Shown: positions 25,671 to 37,771 of the stretch, piece after piece
Layout: every line of letters begins with the position of its first letter
How positions within the stretch are numbered: position 1 is the stretch's first letter
Origin: Deinococcales bacterium
GTDB taxonomy: Bacteria; Deinococcota; Deinococci; Deinococcales; JAAFIG01
Direction: 5' to 3'
Length of the DNA stretch: 64,000 bases
NCBI GenBank assembly: GCA_013298595.1
Contig: JAAFIG010000017.1
Coordinates: 1 to 64,000 of the forward strand
Notes under the pieces: model-generated
Database searches by the model: none
What the model saw: only the letters and a program-made list of their open reading frames with translations
Told to the model about the DNA's origin: nothing
Position numbers and translations under genes: made by a program

Positions 25671-28600
25671 GTGAATATTTTTGATTTCCGTGAAGGTGTG
25701 ATTAAAGATTACAGTACGTATGTAACCTCGTTTGTCCATATTCGTGATCGTGAAATTCGTGAATATGTCGAGCAGCATTTAAGCGATGGTACTTTCTGGC
25801 CCGATCCTTTGGTGCAACTCAATCCCAATTTCACCAGTGGGGGTAGCATTCAGGGTTTGGTTGACGCTGGGACTTTGCACTTGAGGTGCGCTGAATTGTT
25901 TACTACTCCTCCGCAAAACCAAGTGCCAATTCATTTACATCAGCATCAAAAAGCCGCAATTGAATTAGCCAAGCAAGGGTTGTCGTATGTGGTGACCACT
26001 GGCACAGGTTCAGGAAAGTCTTTAACGTACATCATTCCTATTGTGGATCATGTTTTGCGCCAAGGCTCTGGTCGTGGAATCAAAGCGATCATTGTTTATC
26101 CAATGAACGCGCTTGCCAACAGTCAGTCTGAAGAGTTAGAGAAGTTTATAGGCTCGAGTTCTGAAGTGCGTTTTGCGCGTTACACAGGGCAGGAAAGCGC
26201 TGAGAAGAAAAAAGAAATTATTGCTAATCCGCCCGATATTTTATTGACCAATTACATGATGCTCGAGCTGATTTTGACGCGCATGGACGAAGCTCGTTTG
26301 GTTGAGAGTGCCAAAGACTTGGCTTTTTTAGTCTTTGACGAGTTGCATACTTACCGTGGACGGCAAGGCGCTGATGTTTCGTTGCTGATTCGTCGTTTGC
26401 GTGAGCGCCTTGGAACAACCCAGACCATTTGCGTGGGGACAAGCGCTACGATGTCCTCGAGTGGTTCATTTTCGGAGCGGCAAGCGGCTGTGGCGGGTGT
26501 GGCAGCTAAAATTTTTGGTGTGCCAATCGCGGCGAACCAAGTGATTGGTGAAACCCTCGAGCGGGTGACCAAAGGGGCTGTAGGCGTTTTGGACTTAAAG
26601 CAAGCCCTTGGTGTTGATGTACCTGTGTCTTTCGAGGCGTTTATTGTTGACCCAGTGGCTTCGTGGCTCGAGCAGCAGATTGGTTTGATTGAGCGGTATG
26701 GTCGGTTGGAACGAAATGCTCCCAAAGCTATTTCTGGTAAGTCGGGTTTGGCTTCAGACCTGAGCAAATTAACGGGTATTAATCAAGGGCAATGCAAAGA
26801 CATGATCGAGCAGCGCTTGTTGAGTGGGGTAAAGTTGCGTCACCCTGTCACGGGTCGTGCGGTGTTTGCGTTTCGTTTGCATCAGTTTATTTCTAAAGCC
26901 AGCACGGTTTATGCTCCGCTGACCATGATGGTTAAGCGTTTGGAGCATCTGACCTTGCAAGGACAAATTTTTGCACCAAATTCTGACCGTGGGTTAAGGC
27001 TGTATCCGCTCGAGTTTTGTCGCAATTGTGGGCAAGAGTATTACAGTGTGCGACGCACAACGTTGGATTCACAGGACATTTTTATCGCCCGTGGTGGAAT
27101 TTTAAGCGAAGAAGGCAGCAGTGATGATGGGTATTTATTTTTGGGTGATTGGTCTGATGATGTGTCTCGTTTACCAGAACACTGGCTCGAGGAAAAAAAT
27201 GGGCAACTGAAAATCAAATCAAGTCATAAGCGCGATGTTCCTGAAATCCTGCATGTCAATGGTAAGGGCGAGGTTGGCACGGGGTTACAGGCGGCGTTTG
27301 TGTCTGCCAATTTTAAGTTTTGTTTGTGTTGCGGTGTGAGTTATGTCGGGCGCACTGGCAAAATGACCAAACTGGCTACCCTCTCGAGCGAAGGGCGTTC
27401 CACTGCCACCACCCTGATTAGCATGGCTGCCGTTCAGGGTTTGCGGCGTTCGGATTTGGCACCGAAAGCCCGTAAATTATTGTCATTTACCGACAATCGC
27501 CAAGATGCTTCGCTGCAAGCTGGGCATTTCAATGATTTTGTGTTTGTGGCTTCGCTTCGGGCTGGGCTTGCCGCAGCCTTGAAGCACCAGTCGCTCGAGC
27601 ATGACACAATTGCCAAAGCGGTGTTTGAAGCGATGCACCTCGAGTTAAATGATTTTGCTTCGGATACCAATGTGCGTTTCAGAGAGCGTGACCGTACCAT
27701 CAAAGTTGCCCAAGACGTAATTGGCTATTCGTTGTATACCGATTTAGCCGAAGGCAAACGCCTGACCTTGCCGAATCTCGAGGCGGTGGATTTGGTGCGT
27801 TTTTCGTACCCGTACTTAGAAGAAATTTGTCAGAGTGAGGAATTTTGGGTTGGCTTACATCCAGCTTTGTCACATCCTAGAGCCAATGTCGAGCAGTACC
27901 GTTATGAAGCAGCTCGAGCTTTGCTGGATTGGATGCGTCAGCATTTGGCGATTAAAATTCCGTACTTGGAACGCGAGTGGCTTTCGCGCATGGTTTTGAA
28001 CATGGGTTTGTTGCGCGAGGACAGCCCACTTTATATTCCATCGGATGAACAGAATAAACTTGATGCTGCCACCGTGGTGGCACTTGGCTCGAGAACCAGC
28101 CAGAATTATGATGTGCTGAACTTGGGTCCAATGAGTGCCTTGGGTAAGTACCTGATGCGTCCCAGCACACTCAATTGGGGTTCGCCACTCAAGCAACTAG
28201 ATGCACAGCAATTGCTCGAGGGATTGTTCAAAGCACTATCGGAGTTTATTGAAGCAGTGGATGACAATGCCTATCAACTCAAAGGCACTGCTTTTCTATG
28301 GCACGCTGGCGAGGGAACAGAGGCTTTCAGGGATACGTTGCGGGTGATTCGCCCTGAAAACAGCGACCCACCAAGGGTCAATCCATTTTTTCTTGGGTTG
28401 TACAGGCAGCCCTCGAGTCACTTTAAGAACTTACAAAGCGCTGAACACACGGCTCAGATTCGCTCAGATGAACGTGAAAAACGCGAACACCAATTTCGTG
28501 AGGGCAATCTGCCCGCGATGTTCTGTTCACCAACCATGGAACTCGGGGTTGACATTGCCGATTTGAATGTGGTGCATATGCGAAACGTGCCACCAACTCC

Positions 28601-30707
28601 AGCCAATTATGCACAGCGCTCAGGTCGAGCTGGTCGTGGTGGAGAACCTGCTTTGGTGCTGACGTATGCCACCACAGGCAATAATCATGACCAGTATTTT
28701 TTTCGTCGCCCAGCGTTGATGGTGGGTGGTGCAGTCACCACACCGCGTTTGGATTTAAGTAACCAAACCTTGTTGCGTTCGCACCTCCATGCGTTGTGGT
28801 TGGCTGAAACAGGGCAGAACTTGCCCAGTTCACTGGCTGATATTCTCGATATGAACGGCGAAGAACCCAGTTTGGAGTTGCTCGAGGAGATCAAAAAAGT
28901 ATTTGCTTCGCCACTGGTCTGGCAGCGCAGTGTGACTCGAGCAAGGCAACTGCTCGAGCATTTAGGTGTGGATTTACGCAGCACCACTTGGTTTAATGAT
29001 TCTTGGCTCGAGCAAACTTTGCAAGCCGCACCTTTTGAATTTAATAAAGCTTGTGATCGTTGGCGTGAATTGTACAAAAGTGCGTTATCGCAACTGAATT
29101 TGAACAATGGTGTGCTTGCCGATGCCAGTAAACGCCATTGGCATGAAACTGCTAAGCGTTTGCACAGTGAAGCCAACATTCAACTGGCACTACTGCGAAA
29201 TGATGAAGGTGAACAATCCGATTTTTACACCTACCGCTATTTGGCTTCGGAAGGTTTCCTGCCCGGTTATAACTTTGCAAGGTTGCCTCTCTCAGCGTAC
29301 ATTCCTGGGCGGCGAGTTGGCAAACAGGCTTCGGATAGTTATTTGTCGCGTCCAAGGTTTTTGGCAATCAGTGAATTTGGACCGAATGCAATTGTTTACC
29401 ATAACGGGGCGAAGTACGAAGCCCATAAGGTGATTGTGCCAGCCCGAGGCGAAACCAGCGAACTCCCTGTGACCAGCGCTCAGCGTTGCGAGCAGTGCGG
29501 TTACTTGCACTTTGGTACGCCCAGCGACTTGTGCCAGAATTGCCATACCAAATTGCCGCCGCCTCAAGTCAATTTGTTTCGTATGACTTCGGTGGCTACC
29601 CGTCGGCGTGAACGAATTGGTTCGGATGAAGAGGAACGTCAACGCATTGGTTTTGAAGTGCAGAGTGGTTTGCGTTTTGCAACCCGAGGTGGGCAGTCTG
29701 ACAGGCTCGAGATGCTTGCCCGAACCGACCAAACCGATTGTCTGCGTTTGACCTATGGTGATGGTGCGACCTTGTGGCGCATCAATTATGGTTGGCGTAA
29801 CCGCAGTAACAAAAACGAGCTTGGATTTTTGTTTGACCCTGAGACTTCGCAGTGGTTGACTCAGAAGAAGCTCGAGGAGAAACAACGCGATGCTGTAAAG
29901 CGCGAAGTGCATGTGCAACGGGTGATTCCCTATGTGGCGGACACCCGCAATGTGCTGCTGATCGAACCACCAACTGCCAGTGATGCCAATACCATGGTGA
30001 CCCTGATGAGCGCCTTAAAAAACGCAATTCAATTGGTCTATCAACTCGAGGACAGCGAATTGGCAGCCGAGGTGCTGCCGAATGCTCAGCAACCACGTCA
30101 GATTTTGTTGTTCGAGGCTTCTGAAGGTGGAGCTGGGGTGCTACAAGATTTGCTGTTGCAAGCAGGGAAGCTACCCGAAGTGGCTCGGCGGGCACTCGAG
30201 TTGCTGCACTTTGAGCCAAGCACAGGCGAAGACGAAGGTCATGCCCTCACCACAGGTGAGCCTTGTGTGGCAGCTTGTTATGATTGCTTGATGACTTACG
30301 GCAATCAGTCGCATCATGAAAAACTGGATCGTTTTAAGGTCAAGAATTTGTTCTTGGCACTGACCCAATGCCATCTCGAGTCAGCGCAGCCAAGCAGCAG
30401 CAGCCCGTTGGATGATTTGCAACGCGCCTGTCTGCGTCAACTCGAGCGTGATTGGTTGGATATGTTGGTGCAAAAGCGTTTGCGTTTGCCGAGCCAAGCC
30501 CAAGCGAGGCTCGAGCAGTACGATGCTACTGTGGATTTTTTGTATCACCAAGAAGCCTCCGTGATTTTCATTGGGCAGCCACAGCCTGCGCTGGTGGACA
30601 AACTCGACTTAGCGGGTTTCACCGTGATTGTCTTTGCCGAAGACCCCAACTCTTGGGCAGGCGTTTTGCAGCGTCACGCATTCTTATTTGGAGATGGTCA
30701 TGTTTGA
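25671..30707 (+). CDS. DEAD/DEAH-box helicase with C-terminal DUF1998 (DrmA-DrmB / DruE-like defence helicase)
   Basis: 1678 residues with a GTG start. (V/M)NIFDFRE at the start is the usual opening of this family, and GGGGG lies just upstream. Walker A TGTGSGKS is at about 110, the DELH box in [14 protein letters not shown] at about 222, and motif [12 protein letters not shown] at about 982. Zinc-type cysteine pairs occur (CRNCG, CLCCG, CEQCG...CQNC). A DUF1998 block with [19 protein letters not shown] is at about 1530. The last 100 residues ([19 protein letters not shown]) look like a decayed PD-(D/E)XK nuclease-like domain. It overlaps the next gene by eight bases. Domain content matches DISARM DrmA plus DrmB fused, or Druantia DruE. 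Confidence 0.82.
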   Translation: MNIFDFREGVIKDYSTYVTSFVHIRDREIREYVEQHLSDGTFWPDPLVQLNPNFTSGGSIQGLVDAGTLHLRCAELFTTPPQNQVPIHLHQHQKAAIELAKQGLSYVVTTGTGSGKSLTYIIPIVDHVLRQGSGRGIKAIIVYPMNALANSQSEELEKFIGSSSEVRFARYTGQESAEKKKEIIANPPDILLTNYMMLELILTRMDEARLVESAKDLAFLVFDELHTYRGRQGADVSLLIRRLRERLGTTQTICVGTSATMSSSGSFSERQAAVAGVAAKIFGVPIAANQVIGETLERVTKGAVGVLDLKQALGVDVPVSFEAFIVDPVASWLEQQIGLIERYGRLERNAPKAISGKSGLASDLSKLTGINQGQCKDMIEQRLLSGVKLRHPVTGRAVFAFRLHQFISKASTVYAPLTMMVKRLEHLTLQGQIFAPNSDRGLRLYPLEFCRNCGQEYYSVRRTTLDSQDIFIARGGILSEEGSSDDGYLFLGDWSDDVSRLPEHWLEEKNGQLKIKSSHKRDVPEILHVNGKGEVGTGLQAAFVSANFKFCLCCGVSYVGRTGKMTKLATLSSEGRSTATTLISMAAVQGLRRSDLAPKARKLLSFTDNRQDASLQAGHFNDFVFVASLRAGLAAALKHQSLEHDTIAKAVFEAMHLELNDFASDTNVRFRERDRTIKVAQDVIGYSLYTDLAEGKRLTLPNLEAVDLVRFSYPYLEEICQSEEFWVGLHPALSHPRANVEQYRYEAARALLDWMRQHLAIKIPYLEREWLSRMVLNMGLLREDSPLYIPSDEQNKLDAATVVALGSRTSQNYDVLNLGPMSALGKYLMRPSTLNWGSPLKQLDAQQLLEGLFKALSEFIEAVDDNAYQLKGTAFLWHAGEGTEAFRDTLRVIRPENSDPPRVNPFFLGLYRQPSSHFKNLQSAEHTAQIRSDEREKREHQFREGNLPAMFCSPTMELGVDIADLNVVHMRNVPPTPANYAQRSGRAGRGGEPALVLTYATTGNNHDQYFFRRPALMVGGAVTTPRLDLSNQTLLRSHLHALWLAETGQNLPSSLADILDMNGEEPSLELLEEIKKVFASPLVWQRSVTRARQLLEHLGVDLRSTTWFNDSWLEQTLQAAPFEFNKACDRWRELYKSALSQLNLNNGVLADASKRHWHETAKRLHSEANIQLALLRNDEGEQSDFYTYRYLASEGFLPGYNFARLPLSAYIPGRRVGKQASDSYLSRPRFLAISEFGPNAIVYHNGAKYEAHKVIVPARGETSELPVTSAQRCEQCGYLHFGTPSDLCQNCHTKLPPPQVNLFRMTSVATRRRERIGSDEEERQRIGFEVQSGLRFATRGGQSDRLEMLARTDQTDCLRLTYGDGATLWRINYGWRNRSNKNELGFLFDPETSQWLTQKKLEEKQRDAVKREVHVQRVIPYVADTRNVLLIEPPTASDANTMVTLMSALKNAIQLVYQLEDSELAAEVLPNAQQPRQILLFEASEGGAGVLQDLLLQAGKLPEVARRALELLHFEPSTGEDEGHALTTGEPCVAACYDCLMTYGNQSHHEKLDRFKVKNLFLALTQCHLESAQPSSSSPLDDLQRACLRQLERDWLDMLVQKRLRLPSQAQARLEQYDATVDFLYHQEASVIFIGQPQPALVDKLDLAGFTVIVFAEDPNSWAGVLQRHAFLFGDGHV

Positions 30708-33501
30708 TATTGGCGCGATGGTCAAAGCTCGAGGGCGTGATTGGGTGGTGCTGCCGGGTAGCGACAAAGATTTTTTAATCTTAAAACCACTTGGTGGCAG
30801 CGACGCTGAAATCACGGGTTTGTACGCAGGTGCGGGTGGTGAGACGGTGCAAGCGGCTTCGTTTGATTTACCGCTCGCCAATGCCTTTGGCTCTGCCAGT
30901 GGCGCGAAACTGATGGTTTCAGCCGCGAAACTAGCCATTCGCAGTGGGGCAGGACCTTTTCGTAGCCTTGGGCGTTTGGGTTTTGAGCCTCGTTCGTATC
31001 AACTTGTGCCGCTTTTAATGGCTTTGCGCCAAACCCCAGCGCGGTTATTGATTGCTGATGATGTTGGTATTGGCAAAACCGTCGAAGCCGCCCTGATTGC
31101 TCGAGAACTGTTTGACCGAGGTGAAATTACTCGTTTTGCGGTGCTTTGCCCACCGCATTTGTGTGGGCAGTGGGTGGTTGAACTAAGTCAGAAATTTGGG
31201 TTAGAAGCCGCCAGTGTGCTGCCAAACACCACCAAGCGGCTCGAGCGGGATTGCAACGTTGGACAGAGTATTTTTGAGCGTTACCCGTTTGTTGTGGTCA
31301 GCTTGGATTTGGTGAAAAGTGAACGTTGGCGCGAGGATTTTTTGCGCCATGCTCCAGAACTGATTATTGTGGACGAAGCTCACGCCAGTGCCGACAATCA
31401 GAGCGCCAGTCAACGCCATCAGCGTTACAGCTTGCTCGAGAAAATCGCGGCTGACCCTGAACGGCATTTGTTGTTGGTGACAGCCACGCCGCACAGTGGC
31501 AAAGAAGAGGCATTCACCAGTTTGTTAAAACTCCTGAACCCAGAACTGGCAGCTTTTTCACTCGAGCAGCGCAACAGCAACCAAGAACGAATCCGCACGA
31601 TTCTGGCAAGGCATTTGGTGCAACGCGGACGCAAAGATGTACAGCAATTCTTGCAGCAAGACACACCTTTTCCGCAGCGTTTGGACAGCGAAATCCAGTA
31701 CCATCTGCACCCAGAGTACGCTCGTTTGTTTGCTGATGTCCTCGAGTACGCCCGTGAAAGCGTGCAGGTGATGGGTGAAACCCAGAACCGCACCCGGATT
31801 CGATGGTGGGCAGCTTTGGGTTTGCTTCGCGCCCTCTCGAGCAGCCCGCAAGCGGCGGCTGCCACCCTGCGCGAACGGGCATTGAATGCCGATGAAACCA
31901 ATCCAGATTTGATCGAAGCTCTCGGAAGAGAATTGGTTTTTGACCCTGATTCGGAAAGCGACAACCAAGACCTTGGCTTAGGAGCGCAAACCGAAACCGA
32001 CCAAAACAGCCCTGCCACACTGCGTTTACTCGAGCTTGCCAAACGCGCCGAAGGTTTGATTGGCGAAGCGGATTATAAATTGGTGCTGCTGACCAAGCAA
32101 ATTCAGCAACTAATCAAAGAGGGGTTTGCACCGATTGTGTTCTGTCGTTTTATCGCCAGCGCCGAAGCCGTGGCAGCACATTTGGCAACCCACTACAAAC
32201 AGGCAACGGTTGGTGCTGTCACTGGGCGTTTAACCCCCGATGAACGCATGGAAGCTGTGCAGCGCTTAACCGAAGCCGAAACTCGAGTGTTGGTTGCCAC
32301 CGATTGCTTATCCGAAGGGATTAACTTGCAGCATGGATTTAACGCCGTGATTCATTACGACCTGCCGTGGAATCCCACCCGCTTGGACCAACGCGAAGGG
32401 CGGGTAGACCGTTACGGACAACGCGCCAGCACTGTTAAAGTTCTGACCCTGTACAGCCAAGACAACCGCATTGACCAACTGATTCTGGATGTCTTGGTGC
32501 GTAAACACCGCAAAATCCGTGAAACCCTCGGTACGAGCATCCCCGCACCCGAAGAAGCCGAGAGTCTGCTCGATACGCTGCTGGCTCGGTTGCTCGAGCA
32601 GCAAAACCAAGAAGCTGTACAATTGCCGCTTCTACCCGAAGTCGAAGCCTTTGAAACCAAATGGCGCAACGCTGCCGAAGGCGAGAAAAAATCTCGGAGT
32701 CGTTTTGCCCAGAACACGATTCGCCCCGAGGAAGTCAGCCAAGAACTCGAGGATGTGCGTTTGGCGCTGGGCGATCATCAAACCACCAAGGATTTTGTGC
32801 TTGGCGCATTGCAAGGCGCAAAGGTGATTGTCACACCCAAACCCGATGGCAGTTACCAAACCGATCCAAGCCAAATTGATGTGCGCCCAGAGTTCAAGGA
32901 TTTCCTGAGCAGCGCCAAGACGTTTCGATTTGATACGCAACTACAAGCCAAAGTTCAGAATTTAGGACGCAACCACCCGCTGATCGAACAACTTTCCAGC
33001 ACCGTTCTAGGGCAAGCCCTCGAGCAGCCACATGATGCTACCGCCAAACGGGTTGGTGTGATTCGTTGCGCTGTTCCAACCCAAACCACGTTGTTACTAC
33101 TGCGTCATCGGTTTCACCTGAGCGGACGCAAAGGCAACCGCACTTGGCAAACCCTATCCGAAGAACTGGACTTTGTGGCGTTCACAGGCAGAAGCGATAA
33201 TCCCACATGGTTAGACCCAATTGCCACCCAAGCCCTGCTTGAACTCGAGCCACTGGATAACCTGAGCGCAACCCAAAAAGAAGACCGCCTGACCCGTACA
33301 TTAAGCGAACTGAGCCTGCACACTCAGCACCTCAGTGCCAGAGCCGCACAACGCGCCACAACACTGCTCGAGGCGCACGAACGGGTGCGCGGCGCAGCCA
33401 AAGGCTTGGGTGTGACCTACGGCATTGAACCGCCCACCAAACCCGATGTGCTAGGTGTGTATATTTTCTTGCCCGTACCAAATCTAGGAGTTGCCTCATG
33501 A
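30700..33501 (+). CDS. SNF2-family helicase, DISARM DrmD-like
   Basis: 933 residues. The start at 30700 has GGAG six bases upstream and lies inside the end of the large helicase gene. An N-terminal SH3-like segment ([20 protein letters not shown]) precedes the SNF2 core: Walker A DDVGIGKT at about 120, DEAH in IIVDEAHAS at about 224, TATPHSG, and motif [13 protein letters not shown] at about 563. A long C-terminal region is of unknown function. The family matches the SNF2 helicase (DrmD) of class 1 DISARM, where it sits next to an adenine methylase as here. It probably translocates on foreign DNA. Confidence 0.82.
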   Translation: MFDIGAMVKARGRDWVVLPGSDKDFLILKPLGGSDAEITGLYAGAGGETVQAASFDLPLANAFGSASGAKLMVSAAKLAIRSGAGPFRSLGRLGFEPRSYQLVPLLMALRQTPARLLIADDVGIGKTVEAALIARELFDRGEITRFAVLCPPHLCGQWVVELSQKFGLEAASVLPNTTKRLERDCNVGQSIFERYPFVVVSLDLVKSERWREDFLRHAPELIIVDEAHASADNQSASQRHQRYSLLEKIAADPERHLLLVTATPHSGKEEAFTSLLKLLNPELAAFSLEQRNSNQERIRTILARHLVQRGRKDVQQFLQQDTPFPQRLDSEIQYHLHPEYARLFADVLEYARESVQVMGETQNRTRIRWWAALGLLRALSSSPQAAAATLRERALNADETNPDLIEALGRELVFDPDSESDNQDLGLGAQTETDQNSPATLRLLELAKRAEGLIGEADYKLVLLTKQIQQLIKEGFAPIVFCRFIASAEAVAAHLATHYKQATVGAVTGRLTPDERMEAVQRLTEAETRVLVATDCLSEGINLQHGFNAVIHYDLPWNPTRLDQREGRVDRYGQRASTVKVLTLYSQDNRIDQLILDVLVRKHRKIRETLGTSIPAPEEAESLLDTLLARLLEQQNQEAVQLPLLPEVEAFETKWRNAAEGEKKSRSRFAQNTIRPEEVSQELEDVRLALGDHQTTKDFVLGALQGAKVIVTPKPDGSYQTDPSQIDVRPEFKDFLSSAKTFRFDTQLQAKVQNLGRNHPLIEQLSSTVLGQALEQPHDATAKRVGVIRCAVPTQTTLLLLRHRFHLSGRKGNRTWQTLSEELDFVAFTGRSDNPTWLDPIATQALLELEPLDNLSATQKEDRLTRTLSELSLHTQHLSARAAQRATTLLEAHERVRGAAKGLGVTYGIEPPTKPDVLGVYIFLPVPNLGVAS

Positions 33502-36500
33502 ACCAGCCTTTATTGCATCATCTGACCGTGCATGGACTGGGTTTCACCACCGATTTTCTATTGCAACTCTCCGACCGAGCGCAAACCAGTAAACTCGAGC
33601 ATACCCGCCCCGAAAGTTATGACTTACCACCCAAAACCACGCTCGAGGAAGCCATTCAAGATGCTTGGGATGATGCCCGTAAACACTGGAAAAAACACCA
33701 AGACCACCAAACCGATGTCTGGACTGGCTGGCTGCGTCCACTCCTGAAAATCCTTGATTACAGCCTCATCAGCGCCCCAACAGGCACGAAATTCGCGGTG
33801 CGTTACCAAACCGAAACAGGTGAAATCCCCGTGCATTTTAGTTTATTTGACCTTGACCCTGTGAACACCGAAACAGGCTCGAGAATCAGTCCGCACGGGA
33901 TTCTGCAAGGGCATTTGAACACCACCCCCAACCAACTTTGGGGATTGGTCTGCAATACCGAAAAACTGCGTTTGCTGCGCGATAACGCCCAGATGACTCG
34001 AGCTGCGTATCTTGAATTTGACCTGAGCGAAATCATGAAAACCGAGGACACCAAAGCCTTTCGGGTGTTGTGGTTGCTGCTGCACCGCTCGAGGTTCAAG
34101 AATGCTCAGCAAAGCATCTTGGAAAACTGGAACAGCCGAGCCAACGAAGAAGGTGTCAAAGCTCGGGATGACCTGCGCGACCAAGTGAAAACCGCGATTG
34201 AACACCTCGGCACAGGTTTTTTGCAACACAACCCAGAAATCCACGCCCAAGTCAAAACCAGCAACGCCGAACTGAGCAACCTTTACCGCGAATGCCTAAA
34301 ACTGATTTACCAAATGGTGTTCTTATTTGTGACCGAAGACCGCGATTTGTTGTTTGCCAAAAAATCAGACAATACCTACACCGCCAGCGCCGAAACTCGA
34401 GAACGTGCCAAGCACTACCTGACCCGCAGCATCCGCACCAAAGCCAGCCGCACCAAAGGCAACCCCCTGCACACCGATGCCTACATGGGATGGCAAACCC
34501 TGATTGGGCATCTGCGCGGCGGATTTGCCCCACTTGGACTGCCCGCCCTCGGCAGCCATTTGTTCGCCCCAAACCGCCTCAGCGCCTTAAAGTTACCCAA
34601 CAATTTCTTTTACAGCGCCATCCACGCCCTAAGCGAAATCAGCACCGATAATACCCGCCGCCCAGTCAATTACGCAGGGCTGGACTCCGAAGAACTTGGC
34701 AGCATCTACGAAAGCCTGCTCGAACTCGTACCAAGCATCGAACCCGGAGGCAGATTAACCCTCGAGACACTGGCAGGTAACGAACGCAAAACCACAGGCA
34801 GTTATTACACCCCAAGCAGCCTGATTCAACTGCTGCTCGAGAGTGCGCTTGACCCTGTGATACAAGAAGCCACCAAAAACAAAACCACACCCGAAGCAAT
34901 TCTAGCCCTAAAAAACCTAAAAATCATAGACCCAGCTTGTGGGTCTGGACATTTTCTAATTGCTGCTGCAAGGCGAATAGGCGCAAAACTAGCCGAATTA
35001 GAAGAAGACACCAGCATCCCCAGTCCAAGCGCCCTGCGCCGCGCCACCCGCACGATCATTGCCCATTGTATTTACGGCGCGGACATCAACCCAATGGCAA
35101 TCGAACTTGCCAAAGTTGCCCTGTGGCTCGAGGCACAAGATGCGGGTAAACCACTGGCGTTCTTGGATCATCGGTTAAGAGTCGGTAACAGTTTACTTGG
35201 CACCAGCCCCGAACTGATGTTCGCACCCGACAGCATAACCGAACGAAGCAAAACCAATAAAAACGATGTTATTACCACCACCAGAACCACCCTGCATTTA
35301 CCCAACGAAGCCTTTGCCGCCATCGAAGGCGACGATAAACCAACCGTAGCCGCTTTGAAAAAAAGCAACACCAAAGAACGCGAGCATTATGTCGAACTGG
35401 CAATTAACGCCACCATGTTCGACTTTGCCCAAACCAACACCAACGCCATTTTTGCTGCTTACAAAGAACTGGATGCGATTGAACCAGATTCACTCGAGGA
35501 AGTCAAACGCCAAGAAGCCAAATTCGATGAGATTCTGCAAAAAACCGAATTACAACAAAGTAAACTGCTTGCCGATGCGTGGTGCGCTGCTTTTGTGACA
35601 CCCAAAACCCCAGACAGCCTAAAAATAACCACCACCATTCTGAACCAGTTGCTACAAAAACCAAGCGCCCCTGAACTCGAGCCAATCCGAGACTTGGTGC
35701 AAAGCACCGCCAAGCAATACCAATTTTTGCACCCGCACATAGAATTTGCTGATGTCTTCACCGCCACCCAAAAAGGCTTTGACTGCGTTCTAGGCAACCC
35801 CCCGTGGGAAGCGCCAGAAGAAAACAAAGAAAACTCAGTTTTAGAAAATAGAATTATTTATGGCTTACAACATTTTGTAAATAATTCCAATCGCTTTGAA
35901 TTGACTTCTGGAGGGAAAAATCTATATTTATTTTTTACCGAACTGTCAACTAATTTACTCAAAGAATCAGGTAATTTGGGTATTATAGTTCAAACAGAAA
36001 TAATTCAATCCAAGCCCGCAGAAAGGATTTCTAGTTACCTTGTGAAAAGTAAAATACTGAAATCTTTGTACGATTTTGAAAATAAAAAAGTATGGTTTCC
36101 TGCTATCGATTCAAGATTAAGATTTTCGCTAATTTCAATATCAAGAACAAATACTAAAAACTCACAATTTGTGTTTGATATTACGAGCCTAGATGAGATT
36201 AAACAGCCAGAACGAATCATTGACCTAAGCTACGAAATTTTTTCAAATGCTTCCCCTTCCCGCTTTAGTATTCCAGCTTTCAAGAATAGTAAGTCAGCCA
36301 AGTTGTTTTTGACTATGGCTGCTCGATTACCAATGATGGCTTCAGACAACTCAAGTCTATCTGGAACTTTGATGTTTAACTTTGAAGCCAGCGACAAAGC
36401 CATAAAAATGCAAAGTAATGGCACTCAAATTGAAAACACCTACAACACTTATGATGGCGAAAACATACACCAATTTGAGTTTCAAAGAAAAGGTTCAAAT

Positions 36501-37223
36501 GAAGCCGATGCGCCATTTGTTACTGAATTCTTAATGCCTAAACCTTTTGTTAATGAAAAATTGACAAAACTGTTTGACTGTATCCCGACTTGGATTCTGG
36601 TTTTGCGTAGGCAAGCTCGAGGCAATGATTCATTCGTAGGAATTTCGGCGATCATCCCAACTGCCGCAGTTGAAGGCAGTCTATCCGTCATTAAGATTAA
36701 AAACAACTCACCAGTTTTAGCGGCAACCACAGTGGCGAATTTTAATTCTTTCTGCTTCAATTATTTAGTCGCCTTGAGAATTTCTGGACCAAATGTGAAT
36801 AAAGGTGTTTATGAACAGATTCCAATTGTTTTTAACAACGAAACACGAATTCTTAGCTCAGTGATACCTTTTATTATTCCCCGCGTCCTCGAACTCACCT
36901 GCACCGCCCACGACCTCAACGGCTTCGCCACCGACCTCGGCTACACACAACAACCCTTCACCTGGAACACAGAACGCCGCTTCTGGCTACGCGCCGAACT
37001 CGACGCACTCTACTTTCTGCTCTACGGCATCGCTCGAGCCGACGTGGAATACATCATGGATACCTTCCCAATTGTGCGCCGCAAAGACGAAACAGCCTTT
37101 GGGGAGTACCGCACCAAAAACGCCATCCTCGAGATATTCGATGCCCTACAAGGCTTGGGCTTAGAGCGCCTGCTCGAGTATCAGAGTCGGGTGGAGAATG
37201 TGGCGGGTGGGTGGAAACCATAA
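33498..37223 (+). CDS. Eco57I-like N6-adenine DNA methylase (DrmMI-like), with a mosaic specificity region
   Basis: 1241 residues, coupled to the SNF2 gene by an ATGA overlap. Motif I is [14 protein letters not shown] at about 477 and the catalytic motif IV is LGNPPWEAP at about 766. The region before motif I is helical, as in Eco57I-type enzymes. From about residue 778 to 1124 the DNA turns AT-rich and CTCGAG nearly disappears; this stretch should contain the target-recognition domain. Composition returns to normal for the last 115 residues. It would mark self DNA for the two helicases. The frame is intact throughout. Confidence 0.85.
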   Translation: MNQPLLHHLTVHGLGFTTDFLLQLSDRAQTSKLEHTRPESYDLPPKTTLEEAIQDAWDDARKHWKKHQDHQTDVWTGWLRPLLKILDYSLISAPTGTKFAVRYQTETGEIPVHFSLFDLDPVNTETGSRISPHGILQGHLNTTPNQLWGLVCNTEKLRLLRDNAQMTRAAYLEFDLSEIMKTEDTKAFRVLWLLLHRSRFKNAQQSILENWNSRANEEGVKARDDLRDQVKTAIEHLGTGFLQHNPEIHAQVKTSNAELSNLYRECLKLIYQMVFLFVTEDRDLLFAKKSDNTYTASAETRERAKHYLTRSIRTKASRTKGNPLHTDAYMGWQTLIGHLRGGFAPLGLPALGSHLFAPNRLSALKLPNNFFYSAIHALSEISTDNTRRPVNYAGLDSEELGSIYESLLELVPSIEPGGRLTLETLAGNERKTTGSYYTPSSLIQLLLESALDPVIQEATKNKTTPEAILALKNLKIIDPACGSGHFLIAAARRIGAKLAELEEDTSIPSPSALRRATRTIIAHCIYGADINPMAIELAKVALWLEAQDAGKPLAFLDHRLRVGNSLLGTSPELMFAPDSITERSKTNKNDVITTTRTTLHLPNEAFAAIEGDDKPTVAALKKSNTKEREHYVELAINATMFDFAQTNTNAIFAAYKELDAIEPDSLEEVKRQEAKFDEILQKTELQQSKLLADAWCAAFVTPKTPDSLKITTTILNQLLQKPSAPELEPIRDLVQSTAKQYQFLHPHIEFADVFTATQKGFDCVLGNPPWEAPEENKENSVLENRIIYGLQHFVNNSNRFELTSGGKNLYLFFTELSTNLLKESGNLGIIVQTEIIQSKPAERISSYLVKSKILKSLYDFENKKVWFPAIDSRLRFSLISISRTNTKNSQFVFDITSLDEIKQPERIIDLSYEIFSNASPSRFSIPAFKNSKSAKLFLTMAARLPMMASDNSSLSGTLMFNFEASDKAIKMQSNGTQIENTYNTYDGENIHQFEFQRKGSNEADAPFVTEFLMPKPFVNEKLTKLFDCIPTWILVLRRQARGNDSFVGISAIIPTAAVEGSLSVIKIKNNSPVLAATTVANFNSFCFNYLVALRISGPNVNKGVYEQIPIVFNNETRILSSVIPFIIPRVLELTCTAHDLNGFATDLGYTQQPFTWNTERRFWLRAELDALYFLLYGIARADVEYIMDTFPIVRRKDETAFGEYRTKNAILEIFDALQGLGLERLLEYQSRVENVAGGWKP
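35825..36875 (+). other. Compositionally foreign segment inside the methylase gene
   Basis: Just after the NPPW motif the sequence becomes AT-rich, with codons such as AAA, TTA and ATT. It stays so until about 36875, where GC-rich codons return abruptly (CCCCGCGTCCTCGAAC). Within about 1.05 kb there is a single CTCGAG (36616), against five or six per kb elsewhere. The reading frame is open across both borders. This marks an exchanged specificity segment. Confidence 0.7.
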
Positions 37224-37254
37224 TTTGATGCGGCTCGAGGACATAAGCAAAAGG

Positions 37255-37331
37255 GGGTCTACGCGGCGCAGACCCCTCCGTCTCGCTGCGCTCGCCACCT
37301 CCCACTACCTTTCGGTAGGGGAGGCTTTTTT
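37255..37331 (+). repeat. REP-like hairpin, possible terminator of the methylase operon
   Basis: GGGTCT/AGACCC forms a first stem at about 37255-37275. It is followed by CTCCGTCTCGCTGCGCTCG, a sequence typical of dispersed bacterial repeats. A second strong stem CCTCCCACTACC/GGTAGGGGAGG lies at 37298-37324 and ends in six T residues. It is placed 30 bases after the methylase stop, so it probably ends that transcript. Confidence 0.65.
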
Positions 37332-37380
37332 GAGTCAGACACGATTTTTGAGTTCACAGTAAAGCAATGAAAAACCAACC

Positions 37381-37410
37381 GTAGGGGCGGGGCTTGCCTC
37401 GCCCACTGGG
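37381..37410. repeat. REP-like palindrome GGGCGGGGC-TT-GCCTCGCCC
   Basis: GGGCGGGGC (37385-37393) pairs with GCCTCGCCC (37396-37404), with one G-T pair and a TT loop. The flanking CGTAGGGGCGGGG form is common among dispersed bacterial repeats. It is one of three GC-rich palindromes in the spacer before McrBC. Confidence 0.6.
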
Positions 37411-37472
37411 AGATTACTGCGTAGACGGACTTGAAATTGCGTTCAGTTTCGTGTATTTTTCTAAACAACAAC

Positions 37473-37514
37473 ATCCGCCACGCCCCTTTGTGGGCGCACC
37501 AGGGCGGATTTTTT
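37473..37514 (+). terminator. GC-rich hairpin followed by T run in the McrBC spacer
   Basis: ATCCGCC (37473-37479) pairs with GGCGGAT (37503-37509), and inside it CGCCC pairs with GGGCG. A run of six T follows at 37509-37514. It may be a REP copy or a terminator; no gene is close enough upstream to decide. Confidence 0.5.
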
Positions 37515-37590
37515 ATGACGACTTAGGCTGAGGCGGTACGCTCGAGCATAAATTTGGTTATGAGCAAGTTTCCACGAGTGAGCGCCGACA

Positions 37591-37713
37591 AGTATGTGCA
37601 TATTTTGCACATACTGCTTTTCTTGGAAAGACAACTGTTGCAAATTCTGCAACAGTTCAAAACCTCGAGCTTGAGGCTTTCACTCTAAATCTTATTTCAC
37701 TACTATAGTGAAA
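37591..37713. promoter_or_regulatory. Three consecutive perfect inverted repeats upstream of the mcrB cassette
   Basis: AGTATGTGCA-N5-TGCACATACT (37591-37615), AACTGTTGCA-N5-TGCAACAGTT (37633-37657) and TTTCACTA-N3-TAGTGAAA (37695-37713) follow one another. A weaker GGTGAA/TTCACC pair lies further on. They end 45 bases before the TATACT box of the mcrB-start copy. Their regular arrangement suggests operators for regulation of the following genes. Confidence 0.55.
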
Positions 37714-37757
37714 ATGACTCTTTGGTGAATTTATCAATTTTCACCTATTTGACTTGC

Positions 37758-37763
37758 TATACT
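37758..37763 (+). promoter_or_regulatory. Extended -10 box before the mcrB-start copy
   Basis: TGCTATACT is an extended -10 promoter. It lies eight bases before the ATG at 37772. The intact mcrB has TATAAT (38614-38619) at the same eight-base distance from its ATG. Confidence 0.5.
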
Positions 37764-37771
37764 CGAGCCAC

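Noticed and set aside
25390-25674. Short open frames upstream of the large helicase
   Set aside because: They lack ribosome sites and recognisable protein features; the helicase GTG start is better supported.
29292-29918. A 208-codon frame on the minus strand inside the large helicase gene
   Set aside because: It is a shadow of the conserved helicase frame, with no domain or start signal.
37255-37714. CRISPR array
   Set aside because: The hairpins here differ from one another and are not spaced by unique equal-length spacers.
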